A DNA stretch of 64,000 nt, from contig BBSY01000002.1 in assembly GCA_000974665.1 (NCBI GenBank), forward strand, positions 558,001-622,000, read 5' to 3'. Both the position numbers and the translations under genes were made by a program. Each line of letters begins with the position of its first letter. Within the stretch, counting starts at the first letter, position 1. Origin of the DNA: an alpha proteobacterium U9-1i. GTDB lineage: Bacteria; Pseudomonadota; Alphaproteobacteria; Caulobacterales; Aquidulcibacteraceae. The notes beneath the pieces are model-generated. The model did no database searches and was not told the DNA's origin. It saw only the letters and a program-made list of their open reading frames with translations. Of this stretch, positions 16,585-24,344 are shown one piece after another.

Positions 16585-17423
16585 GGATGTCTCCCACGCC
16601 GGGGTTGCGACGTCGGCGGTCGCGGAGCGCCCTCGCGGCTGATGCGCACGATGATGGGACGCTCGGCGCCGAGCCGCAGTTCGGCCTGATCGAAGAGCCG
16701 ATCGACGACGTAGCGGTTGCCGGACACGCGATAATTGACGAGCGCCGCTTCTCCGCTCTCGGTGATAAAGAGTGGCGGCGCTTCGCTGGTGGCAATAGTC
16801 GGCGGAAACTCAACGTATGTTTTGGCGCCGTCATCGAACACACGCACCGGCCGCCAGCGCGGCGCGAAGCCGCGCACGGTTTGGATGCGATAGTTGAAAT
16901 TGAAATTGTCGAAGGCATTTGGTCCGCCCGCAAGTTCTGCATCGGATGCATATCGCCACGCGGTCTGCGCCGAATAGGTTTGGCCGCTGATGGCGATGGC
17001 CTCGATCGAATAGGTGCGGCGATCGGTGACCAGGACTATGTTGGTGCGGATGTTAGAGCGCGTGGGTTTGAGGAGCAGCATCGCGCGGGGATTGGCCATG
17101 TCGCCGCCGGTGGCTTCTTCCACCATCCAGCGTGTGGTGTCGCCGGCGGCGACCGTGACGATGGCTTCGCCGGGTTCCAGCAAGACCGTCGAGATGAAGC
17201 CGGGCGCACCATAGACTTCGTAAATGGCGCCTGGCGCGTAGTCGTAGAGCTGGGTGGCGTCGCTGAAGTGCGCGGGATCAGGTCGGCGGCGCGCATCTGC
17301 GTTGGCTTCAGCGAGCGCTGTCAGCGGCGCGACCGCGCGGGCGCGGGTTGTCTGCGCATCCGCGAGGGTTGGGAAGGCAAGGACGGTCGCGAGCGCCGCG
17401 AAGAGAATTGAGGTTCGGATCAT
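16581..17423 (-). CDS. trbG: Conjugal transfer protein TrbG (VirB9 family)
   Basis: A 280-residue secreted protein with a signal peptide ending near TLADAQ (residue 24). The conserved VirB9 N-terminal domain (YDYAPGAIYEVYGAPGFIS, then LLEPGEAIVTVAAGDTTRW) and the C-terminal VirB7-binding domain (FITESGEAALVNYRVSGNRYVVDRLF) are both present. It forms the outer-membrane ring of the type IV secretion core with TrbI. Translation is coupled to trbF upstream and trbI downstream by 4-bp overlaps. Confidence 0.95.
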   Translation of the reverse strand: MIRTSILFAALATVLAFPTLADAQTTRARAVAPLTALAEANADARRRPDPAHFSDATQLYDYAPGAIYEVYGAPGFISTVLLEPGEAIVTVAAGDTTRWMVEEATGGDMANPRAMLLLKPTRSNIRTNIVLVTDRRTYSIEAIAISGQTYSAQTAWRYASDAELAGGPNAFDNFNFNYRIQTVRGFAPRWRPVRVFDDGAKTYVEFPPTIATSEAPPLFITESGEAALVNYRVSGNRYVVDRLFDQAELRLGAERPIIVRISREGAPRPPTSQPRRGRHP

Positions 17424-18133
17424 GGCTGCACACGGCTTGTGTAGGTCGCGACCGGCGTTTCCGGCGACATCGAGAATTCGGTGATAAAAAGTCCGAGCGG
17501 ATTGGTCATCAGCGCGTCGGCGTTGCGCGGCTGGTCGAAGCGCACGGTGAAGAGGCCAGTGAAGCTCTGATTGGCGCGGGCGTCGGCGCCATGACTGGCT
17601 TCGATCCAGCTGACTTGCCAGGTGCGCTCGGAGCGTTGCACCACCGATGTGACGATGACGGTGCGCGCGGTCGTGCCGAGTTGGGCGAACGGATCGTCCT
17701 CACGCGCAATCTCGTTCAAGTGCTGCGCGGCTTGGGAAGTGAGGAAGCGATAGGCTTCAAACCAGTTCTGCCGCAGCACTATGCCGTCGGTGGGAATTTC
17801 GCGCACAAGTCGCACAAAGTGGCCAAGGAAGTAACTGACCTGCGCATCCGTCGGCGTGTAACCGTCAGCCAGCGGACGCACCGACAAGACCGCGCCTTGC
17901 GGACTGACTTCGACCACGTGCACGAAGGTGCGCTTCTGCAGCGCCACGACTGTGAGCCCACCGGCCAGCACCATGGCGATGGCGGCGGCGCCAAACGCAA
18001 CAGCGCGCCAAGTTTCTGCCGCGCGCACAGCGCCACCCATGCGGGTGTCCCAAGCCTGTTGAGCGCGCGCAAACGGCGTGTCGGCGGGTTCTGCCGCGTA
18101 CGCGCGCGGCGGTTTGCGGAAAGGGAAGTTCAC
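17420..18133 (-). CDS. trbF: Conjugal transfer protein TrbF (VirB8 family)
   Basis: A 237-residue inner-membrane VirB8-type scaffold protein. A cytoplasmic N terminus (NFPFRKPPRAY) precedes one membrane helix (about residues 50-70, VAFGAAAIAMVLAGGLTVVAL) and the NTF2-like periplasmic domain. I place the start at the GTG at 18133: AGGAGA stands 7 nt upstream and the protein then begins as in other TrbF proteins. The longer frame upstream lies within trbL. Confidence 0.92.
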   Translation of the reverse strand: MNFPFRKPPRAYAAEPADTPFARAQQAWDTRMGGAVRAAETWRAVAFGAAAIAMVLAGGLTVVALQKRTFVHVVEVSPQGAVLSVRPLADGYTPTDAQVSYFLGHFVRLVREIPTDGIVLRQNWFEAYRFLTSQAAQHLNEIAREDDPFAQLGTTARTVIVTSVVQRSERTWQVSWIEASHGADARANQSFTGLFTVRFDQPRNADALMTNPLGLFITEFSMSPETPVATYTSRVQP

Positions 18134-18149
18134 TTCTGTTTCTCCTGGT

Positions 18150-19145
18150 TCATGGCTTCTGCTTCGGGCTTGATGGTGTCTGTGGTCTTGGGCGCATCGC
18201 GCCGTAATTCGGGCGCGGCCGCGCGCCGCCGCGTCCACCCGAAGAACGACCGCTAGTGCGTGAGCGCGATGAATTGCGGTTGGACATGAGGATCTTCGTA
18301 GTGACGGCCGCGCCCACCACCGTGCCGGCGACCGCCATCCCCGCCTGAATCGGTTGCGCCGCCGACAGGTTTGGGCTGCCTTGCATCACTTCGCCTGCGA
18401 GCGCTGGCGCGAGGAAGGACAGGGCGAGTATCGTCAGCCCAAACAACAGCACATCGAGCGCACCGCCATTGGCGAGCGTCATGGTCTGCGGCAATTGGGA
18501 GACGAAGCTGATGGCGACGCTGGCCACAAACGCCAGCAAGAAAAGCCTGATCGCCGAGCTCGCGACCCAGCCTAGCGGGCGCTCCGCAGCCCAAGCCGTG
18601 CCTGAGAAGACGCCCCAAGGTAAGGCGACGAACGCAGCGAGCGAACCCAGCTTGAAGGCGATCAGCTGCACGAAGATCTGCAGCGCCAGCACAAAGAAGG
18701 CGATCAGGATCACCACGCCGGCGAGCAGGATGGTGGCAAGCGTCAGAAAGTCGGTGAGAATGTTCATGCCGTCGCCCATCTCCATGGTGCGGCCGAACAA
18801 TTCTTTGCCGAACGAGGCGACGCGCGCGGGATCGTGCAGTTCGGCAAGCGTCATGCCGGAGCCGCCGGCCTTCAGGCCCATTAGCGCGCCGGATTGGTTG
18901 ATGGCGCCGGCGACGAAATTCCAATTGTTCACGAGGAAGGCGAACAAGCCGACGAACAGCACTTTGCGGAAGAAGGGCGCGATCGGCGCTTCGCCTTTGA
19001 GCGCCCACATCACGCCAGCCAGCGTCACAGAAATAACGATGAGCGCATTCAGGACGAACGAGACGTCGCCCTGAATGAGCCCAAAGCCGCGATCCGCCAA
19101 GCCGAGGAAGCGATCGAGGAAAGTGTTGACGCTGCCGGTGTTCAT
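18150..19145 (-). CDS. trbL: Conjugal transfer protein TrbL (VirB6 family)
   Basis: A 331-residue polytopic inner-membrane protein with about six hydrophobic segments. The central hydrophobic block ILLAGVVILIAFFVLALQIF precedes the conserved KLGSLAAFVALPWGVFSGTAW. The C terminus is hydrophilic and rich in Ser, Arg, Gly and Pro, as often in TrbL. VirB6/TrbL proteins form the substrate channel through the inner membrane. A gap of 16 bp separates it from trbF and 9 bp from trbJ, leaving no room for a trbK lipoprotein gene. Confidence 0.94.
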   Translation of the reverse strand: MNTGSVNTFLDRFLGLADRGFGLIQGDVSFVLNALIVISVTLAGVMWALKGEAPIAPFFRKVLFVGLFAFLVNNWNFVAGAINQSGALMGLKAGGSGMTLAELHDPARVASFGKELFGRTMEMGDGMNILTDFLTLATILLAGVVILIAFFVLALQIFVQLIAFKLGSLAAFVALPWGVFSGTAWAAERPLGWVASSAIRLFLLAFVASVAISFVSQLPQTMTLANGGALDVLLFGLTILALSFLAPALAGEVMQGSPNLSAAQPIQAGMAVAGTVVGAAVTTKILMSNRNSSRSRTSGRSSGGRGGARPRPNYGAMRPRPQTPSSPKQKP

Positions 19146-19154
19146 GCGACCGTC

Positions 19155-19886
19155 TCAGAACCGCGGCTGCGCCGGCGGCGCGTCTGAGCTGACTTGAGTG
19201 GGGAAGGCTTGACGGCGCACTTCGCGCGCACGCTGCTCACGCGCCAATTGCTCGAGCCGTTCTGACGCTAGCGCGCGCGCTTCTGCCGCCTGCAATTGCT
19301 GCAGCTGAGCGATTTGCGCGGATAACACGCCGAGCGCTTGGGTCGAGGCTTGGATCGCCGAGGTTTGGCCTTGGGCGCTGGCGCTTGCTGTGAGCGCACG
19401 GTTCATCGTCGATTGCGCATCGCCGAGCTGGCCCGTGCTCGCGGCGGACGCTTGCATCAGGGTCTCGACGCTGTCACGGCTCTGGTCCACCCAGCGGTCG
19501 GACTGCCGCAGCAGGCTGTCGAGATCTAGCCCGCGCATGTCGTTCGGATAGAGCGCCTGCATGTCCGAAGTTATGGTGGTGAGGTTCTGGCGAATGCCGC
19601 GAGCTTGCTCGAGCAATTGCCGCGCGGCGCCGATCGATTGCGACAGTTCCGGCGAGAGCTGCAGGTTGAGCTGAGAGAGCATGCGCGCTTCGTTGGCGAG
19701 GCTGGTCAGCTGATTGTTGATCTGCTCCAGCGCTCGCGCCGCCTGCAGCACGTTTTCGACGTGATTGGTCGGATCGTAAACGATCTCAGCGGCAGCTGGC
19801 GCGGTGAAGCCCGGCGCAATGGCGGTGACACAAAGTGTTGCGGCCACCAACGTGCTGGTCAGCAGACGTGATTTGAAACGCATCAT
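19155..19886 (-). CDS. trbJ: Conjugal transfer protein TrbJ (VirB5 family)
   Basis: A 243-residue exported protein. Its signal peptide (about residues 1-33, ending APAAAEIV) is followed by YDPTNHVENVLQAARALEQI, the typical TrbJ opening, and long helical, Gln-rich coiled-coil segments. VirB5/TrbJ is a minor pilus component involved in contact with the recipient and in entry exclusion in some systems. The start overlaps the trbE stop by 4 bp. Confidence 0.93.
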   Translation of the reverse strand: MMRFKSRLLTSTLVAATLCVTAIAPGFTAPAAAEIVYDPTNHVENVLQAARALEQINNQLTSLANEARMLSQLNLQLSPELSQSIGAARQLLEQARGIRQNLTTITSDMQALYPNDMRGLDLDSLLRQSDRWVDQSRDSVETLMQASAASTGQLGDAQSTMNRALTASASAQGQTSAIQASTQALGVLSAQIAQLQQLQAAEARALASERLEQLAREQRAREVRRQAFPTQVSSDAPPAQPRF

Positions 19887-22375
19887 GTGAGAGCTCCCTG
19901 GCTTTCTGCGTGGGACGGAGGCGGAGAGGGCGGTGGCGCGGCACGCGCGGCGCTGAATCGTTCCAGGGCGCTGGCGGCGTCGGCCATGCCTCTGTGCTCA
20001 AGCCACGCTGCTGCAAAGAGGCGTGCAGCGCCTGCGGCCAACACGTCATCGATGGCGCGCTGATCTTGCGGTGTTGAGGCGCCGAGGAAGGCGAGCGCGG
20101 CAGGACCCAGATCGAGATCGATCAGCCGCGCGCCGCTGCGGGTCTGCACGTAATAATCGCGTTTGGGCGCGGCCTCGGCGATGAGTGCGATCTGGCGGCT
20201 GTTGAGACCAAGGCTTTCATAGAAGGCGCGCGTGCGCGGTTCGCGGGCGCGATCGTTGGGCAGGAAGATGCGCGTGGGGCACGCTTCGAGGATTGTGGCG
20301 GCGATGCCGCTCTGCTCGACGTCGGCCAGTTCTTGCGTGGCGAACACGACCGCGACGTTCTTCTTCCGCAACGTCTTTAGCCAAGCCTGGATTTGCCCCG
20401 CGAAAGCCGGGTCGCGCAGATAGGCCCAGGCTTCGTCGAGGATGAGCAAAGTGGGCCGGCCATCAAAGCGCGCCTCCAGCATGTGCACCAAGCACGGCAG
20501 CACCGCTGCGAGCGCATCCGCGCTCTGCAACAATTCACCGGTCTCAAACGCTTGCACGTCATGGGCGGCGAGCCGGGTTTCGTCGGCGTCAATCAAGCGG
20601 CCCCACGGACCGGCATGCGTGAACGGCTGAAGGGCCGTGCGGATGGCGGCGTCTTGAATGAGCGCGCTGAACACTGAAAGCGTGCGCTCTTTGGCTGGTC
20701 TTGAAGCCAGAACGCCCAACGCGCTCCAGATTTCTTCGCGCGCGGCGGGCGCTAGTGTGATGTTGGCGCGGCCGATGAGGGCGATGAGCCAATCGCGCGC
20801 CCACGCGCGTTCACTCTCGTTGTCAATGTGCGCCAAAGGCTGCAGCGCGACCTCGAGTGCGCCGGCGTCGTCCTGCATCAGATCGGCGAAGGCGCCGCCC
20901 AAGCCGAGCGTCACCGCGCGGCTCGAACGGCCCGCGTCAAAGATGAAGACCTGCGCGTTGTCGTAGCGCCGCCATTGCGCGGCCAAAAGACCCAGCAGCA
21001 CCGATTTGCCGGCGCCGGTCGGGCCGACAATCAGCGTGTGGCCGACATCGCCATGATGGAGATTCAACCGAAACGGCGTCGCGCCATCGGTGGCGGCGAC
21101 GAGGAGGGGTGGACCGTTGAGGTGCTTGTTGTTCGGTTCGCCGGCCCACACCGCCGACAGCGGCAACAGATGCGCCAGCGACGGCGTGAGCAGGATTGGA
21201 CGGCGCAAATCTGCGTAGGGCTGCCCAGGAAGTGACCCGAGCCAGGCTTCCACCGCGTTGATGGTTTCGAGCGCCGTGACAAAACCCATGCCGTCGGCGA
21301 CCTGGCGAATCTGGCGAATACGCTCGAAGGCGCGTGCTTCGACTTCGTCGGCGACGGTGATGGTGAGCGTGACATAGGCGGCGCCGGCGGCCTCGCCGTT
21401 CACTTGCTGCAAAGCGAGGTCGGCGTCCTCGGCTTGCGCGGTGGCGTCATTGTCCAGGAGCGTTGCTTCTTCGCGATAGAGTGCTTCGCGCAGCAGCGTC
21501 AGAATGCCTTTGCGCTTGGAGAACCAGCGCTTGCGGATCTTTTCGATCTCTTGACGGCCTTCTTCCCGATCGAGCGGCATCACCCGCGTCACCCAGCGAT
21601 AGGCAATGCCGAGACGGTTGAGCGCGTCGAGCAGTCCCGGCTCGGTCTCGCTCACATAGGCGCGCACCGAGAGCACCTTCAGGAATTGATCGCCCAGCTT
21701 GGGCGCGAGGCCGCCGACCAATGCGGAGTCAGCAATGAGATCGTCGATGTGGAAGGGCGTTGATGGCACGGCGACGGCATGGGCGCGGTCGGACACACAC
21801 GAATGCAGATAGGTCAGCGTCTCCGCATTGGTGAGAAACGCGACATCGACCATGACGAGATCGAGTAGCGCTTTGAACGCTTCGGTCTCGTCGATGAAGC
21901 TTTGCAGGCAGGCCCTGTAGTCGATGGAGAGTGCGGCTTGGGCAGCAGCGCCTTCGAACAGCGCGGACTCGAACCGGCCGGCGGCTTCGCTCGGGGGCAA
22001 CCAGGACAGCGTGAGATAGTACGCGCTTTCGTACCGGCCGCCGGCCGCGGCGAAGTCTTGCGCGCGCTCTTCGTCGATCAGCCAGGAGAGCGAGTCTGGC
22101 CATGTGCTCCGCGGGTAGTGTTCGGTCGGCGCGCGCCGCGCTTCGACATGCAAACACCAGCCCGAACCGAACCGCTTCAGCGCATTGTCCAATCGCGCGC
22201 TGGCGCCCATCAACTCCGACAGGGTAGAAGAATCGAGATCGGGACCGCGGAACGTCAGCGTGCGTTGAAACGCGCCGTCCTTGTTGACGACAACGCCGTC
22301 AGCGACGAGGCCTGCCCATGGCAGCCAATCGGCGAGGCGCGCTTCGTTAGAGCGATAGGGGCGGAGATCCATCAT
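19883..22375 (-). CDS. trbE: Conjugal transfer ATPase TrbE (VirB4 family)
   Basis: An 830-residue cytoplasmic ATPase powering pilus assembly. The N-terminal CagE/VirB4 domain (about 1-400) precedes the ATPase domain. The Walker A motif GPTGAGKSVLLG lies near residue 450 and Walker B (TLLILDEAWAYL) near 650; the QELADVEQSGIA segment follows. All motifs look intact. It starts with a double ATG (22375 or 22372). It follows trbD by 7 bp in the standard trb order. Confidence 0.96.
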   Translation of the reverse strand: MMDLRPYRSNEARLADWLPWAGLVADGVVVNKDGAFQRTLTFRGPDLDSSTLSELMGASARLDNALKRFGSGWCLHVEARRAPTEHYPRSTWPDSLSWLIDEERAQDFAAAGGRYESAYYLTLSWLPPSEAAGRFESALFEGAAAQAALSIDYRACLQSFIDETEAFKALLDLVMVDVAFLTNAETLTYLHSCVSDRAHAVAVPSTPFHIDDLIADSALVGGLAPKLGDQFLKVLSVRAYVSETEPGLLDALNRLGIAYRWVTRVMPLDREEGRQEIEKIRKRWFSKRKGILTLLREALYREEATLLDNDATAQAEDADLALQQVNGEAAGAAYVTLTITVADEVEARAFERIRQIRQVADGMGFVTALETINAVEAWLGSLPGQPYADLRRPILLTPSLAHLLPLSAVWAGEPNNKHLNGPPLLVAATDGATPFRLNLHHGDVGHTLIVGPTGAGKSVLLGLLAAQWRRYDNAQVFIFDAGRSSRAVTLGLGGAFADLMQDDAGALEVALQPLAHIDNESERAWARDWLIALIGRANITLAPAAREEIWSALGVLASRPAKERTLSVFSALIQDAAIRTALQPFTHAGPWGRLIDADETRLAAHDVQAFETGELLQSADALAAVLPCLVHMLEARFDGRPTLLILDEAWAYLRDPAFAGQIQAWLKTLRKKNVAVVFATQELADVEQSGIAATILEACPTRIFLPNDRAREPRTRAFYESLGLNSRQIALIAEAAPKRDYYVQTRSGARLIDLDLGPAALAFLGASTPQDQRAIDDVLAAGAARLFAAAWLEHRGMADAASALERFSAARAAPPPSPPPSHAESQGALT

Positions 22376-22382
22376 GGTTGGC

Positions 22383-22643
22383 TCAGACCCCGAAGTAAGA
22401 GGGTTTGGCCATGGCGCGGGGCCAAGTGTCCAAGAACCAGGGATCGCGCGCAGACGCGTAAGCGCCCGCGCCTTGAATGATCGCCCAGAGCGGAAGGCCG
22501 ATCAGCGGCTGCTGCAAACCAAAGGCGATAGCTGCGGCGACGGTGGCGTTGAGAATGGCGAAGGTGCGCGGCACGCCGGCGATCAGCAGCGGACGCGTTA
22601 GCGACGTCCGCAGCGGAATGCGAAAGCCTTCAGGTTCTTCCAT
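22383..22643 (-). CDS. trbD: Conjugal transfer protein TrbD (VirB3 family)
   Basis: An 86-residue inner-membrane protein, starting MEEPEGFRIPLRTSLTRP, the usual TrbD opening. It has hydrophobic segments at about residues 22-60 and the C-terminal LDTWPRA. It associates with TrbE/VirB4. The start overlaps the trbC stop by one base (TGATG), so the long open frame to 23117 is not the gene. Confidence 0.93.
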   Translation of the reverse strand: MEEPEGFRIPLRTSLTRPLLIAGVPRTFAILNATVAAAIAFGLQQPLIGLPLWAIIQGAGAYASARDPWFLDTWPRAMAKPSYFGV

Positions 22644-22960
22644 CACAGCACCGCCCCGCCGGCAAAACCGAAGAAGTCGAGGAAGAATGAGGTGGCCGCG
22701 AACATGATGGCGATGCCTAAGCCCACGAAGGCGAGCTTCCGGATACCGCCGCCGCCTTCGCCGAAAATAATGCCAACGCCGCAAATGATGATGGCGATCA
22801 CCGCCGCTGCGCGTGCGACGGGACCGGTTATGGAGTCCACCACTTGCTGCAGCGGCGCCTCCCACGGCATGCCTGAACCCGCCGCGTAGGCAGGCGCCGC
22901 AGCGGCGGCAACGATGACGAAGGCCGCCAAGGCGACAGCTCTCCTTGCCGGTCTTTTCAT
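22643..22960 (-). CDS. trbC: Conjugal transfer pilin TrbC (VirB2 family)
   Basis: A 105-residue propilin. A signal peptide ends near AYAAG (about residue 27) and two hydrophobic helices follow (about 45-65 and 75-100), with the small hydrophilic loop GEGGGGIRK between them as in VirB2/TrbC pilins. RP4 TrbC is cyclised after processing; whether this one is cannot be seen. The start overlaps the trbB stop by 4 bp. Confidence 0.94.
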   Translation of the reverse strand: MKRPARRAVALAAFVIVAAAAAPAYAAGSGMPWEAPLQQVVDSITGPVARAAAVIAIIICGVGIIFGEGGGGIRKLAFVGLGIAIMFAATSFFLDFFGFAGGAVL

Positions 22961-23895
22961 GAGTATTCTCCCTCCTTGCAGTGGATGATTTCTTCGATGC
23001 GGCGGCCGTTTGACGTGCGGGCCATGAAGACGATGGTGTCGACCGCCGACGCGATGAGGCGTTCGGGGCGCGCGGCGCCGGTCTCGAGACAGAGATCTTC
23101 GAGCCGCAACAGCGCATCGGCGGCAGAATTAGCGTGAATGGTGAGAAGACCGCCGGGGTGGCCAGTATTCCAGGCCTTCAACACTTCAAGCGCTGCGCCA
23201 TCGCGCACTTCGCCAACGATGATGCGGTCGGGCCGAAGGCGCAGCGTCATCTGCACGAGATCACGCATCGAGACTTGCGGCTGCGTGCGTTTGGTCAGGA
23301 GCTGCACCACATCGGCGCCAGCGCATTGCAGTTCGGCGGTGTCTTCGAGAATGAGCAGGCGCGAGGCGGTGAAGGCGGGTTCTGCCAGCAGTGCGTTTAG
23401 GAGCGTGGTCTTGCCAGAGCCGGTGCCGCCAGCGACGACGATGTTGCGGCGCGCGCCAATGGCATCGCGCAATTCGCGCACTTGCCCCCCGCTGGCGATC
23501 CGGTCGCGCGCGTAATCATCGAGCGTGTAGATAAACTTTGGCCGCTTGCGGATCGCCAGCACCGGAGCGTTGACGATCGGGGAGATGAGCGCCTGCACAC
23601 GCGCGCCGGACCCAGGCAGGGTGGCGGCAAGATATGGTTGATCTTCCGTGACGGTTTCGAAGGCTTCAGCGGCCAAAAGCCGAATCGCGGCCTCCCGTTC
23701 GGCCACGGTCAAACGCGCATCCACGGTCTCAATGCCGCAGCCGACCCGATCCACGCGCATCTGCCCATCGGCGTTGATCAGCACTTCGACGACCGCGTCG
23801 TCAGCGAGGGCTGCGTGCAGCGCAGGGCCAAGTGCGCCGCGCAGCGACGCCAGCCGGCGTTCGGTGACCACGCGATCTTGCGGCGCCGCGTTCAT
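22957..23895 (-). CDS. trbB: Conjugal transfer ATPase TrbB (VirB11 family)
   Basis: A 312-residue hexameric traffic ATPase. Walker A GGTGSGKTTLLNALL is at residues 156-170, the Asp box/Walker B region LILEDTAELQC follows, then the secretion-NTPase signature LRPDRIIVGEVRDGAALE and the His box TGHPGGLLTIHANS. All are complete. It acts at the base of the mating pore together with TrbE and TraG. It overlaps the ribbon-helix-helix gene and trbC by 4 bp each. Confidence 0.96.
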   Translation of the reverse strand: MNAAPQDRVVTERRLASLRGALGPALHAALADDAVVEVLINADGQMRVDRVGCGIETVDARLTVAEREAAIRLLAAEAFETVTEDQPYLAATLPGSGARVQALISPIVNAPVLAIRKRPKFIYTLDDYARDRIASGGQVRELRDAIGARRNIVVAGGTGSGKTTLLNALLAEPAFTASRLLILEDTAELQCAGADVVQLLTKRTQPQVSMRDLVQMTLRLRPDRIIVGEVRDGAALEVLKAWNTGHPGGLLTIHANSAADALLRLEDLCLETGAARPERLIASAVDTIVFMARTSNGRRIEEIIHCKEGEYS

Positions 23896-24344
23896 GGGGC
23901 GCCCCCATTGACTGCGGCCTGCAGCGTTCGATCATCCTGTTGGCCGTGCGGCGCGTGCGCGAACAGGGACTGACCGGGCCCCATGCTCTCGGCTAACAAT
24001 TCCAGAAAAGCGTTGAAGCGGCGCTCGGCGACGGCGTTGGTGGCGTCGAGCGTTTCTTCCGGCGGCGCTGGCGTGTGTTCAAGCCAAACGCGAATGAAGA
24101 GGAGGAGGGTCTCCTTGACGATGCTGATCTCGCGCTCGCGGATGATCTCGCGCTTTTCGACGCGATCGAGCCGCATCTTCACCGTGTCCGCCACGGCTTC
24201 GTCCTTCTCGTCGAGCAAACTCCGGCGCAGCGCCATGGCCGCAGCGCGTGTGGTCGGGAGTCCGCGCGTCCTGGCGTCGAGATCGAGCGCCCGCGCTAGG
24301 TCGCTCTCCAGATAAATCGTGAGCTTCTTTTTGGCGGCGCTCAT
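23892..24344 (-). CDS. Ribbon-helix-helix (CopG-like) protein of the tra/trb operon
   Basis: A 150-residue protein. The N-terminal KKKLTIYLESDLARALDLDA is a short ribbon-helix-helix segment. A long charged helix with coiled-coil character (DRVEKREIIREREISIVKE) and a C-terminal region conserved in the same position of related trb clusters follow. It lies between traG and trbB with 4-bp overlaps on both sides. It probably binds DNA, as an operon regulator or as a transfer accessory protein. Confidence 0.85.
   Translation of the reverse strand: MSAAKKKLTIYLESDLARALDLDARTRGLPTTRAAAMALRRSLLDEKDEAVADTVKMRLDRVEKREIIREREISIVKETLLLFIRVWLEHTPAPPEETLDATNAVAERRFNAFLELLAESMGPGQSLFAHAPHGQQDDRTLQAAVNGGAP

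Noticed and set aside
15334-17411. Long plus-strand frames opposite trbI and trbG
   Set aside because: Same antisense effect. The minus-strand genes are complete and recognisable.
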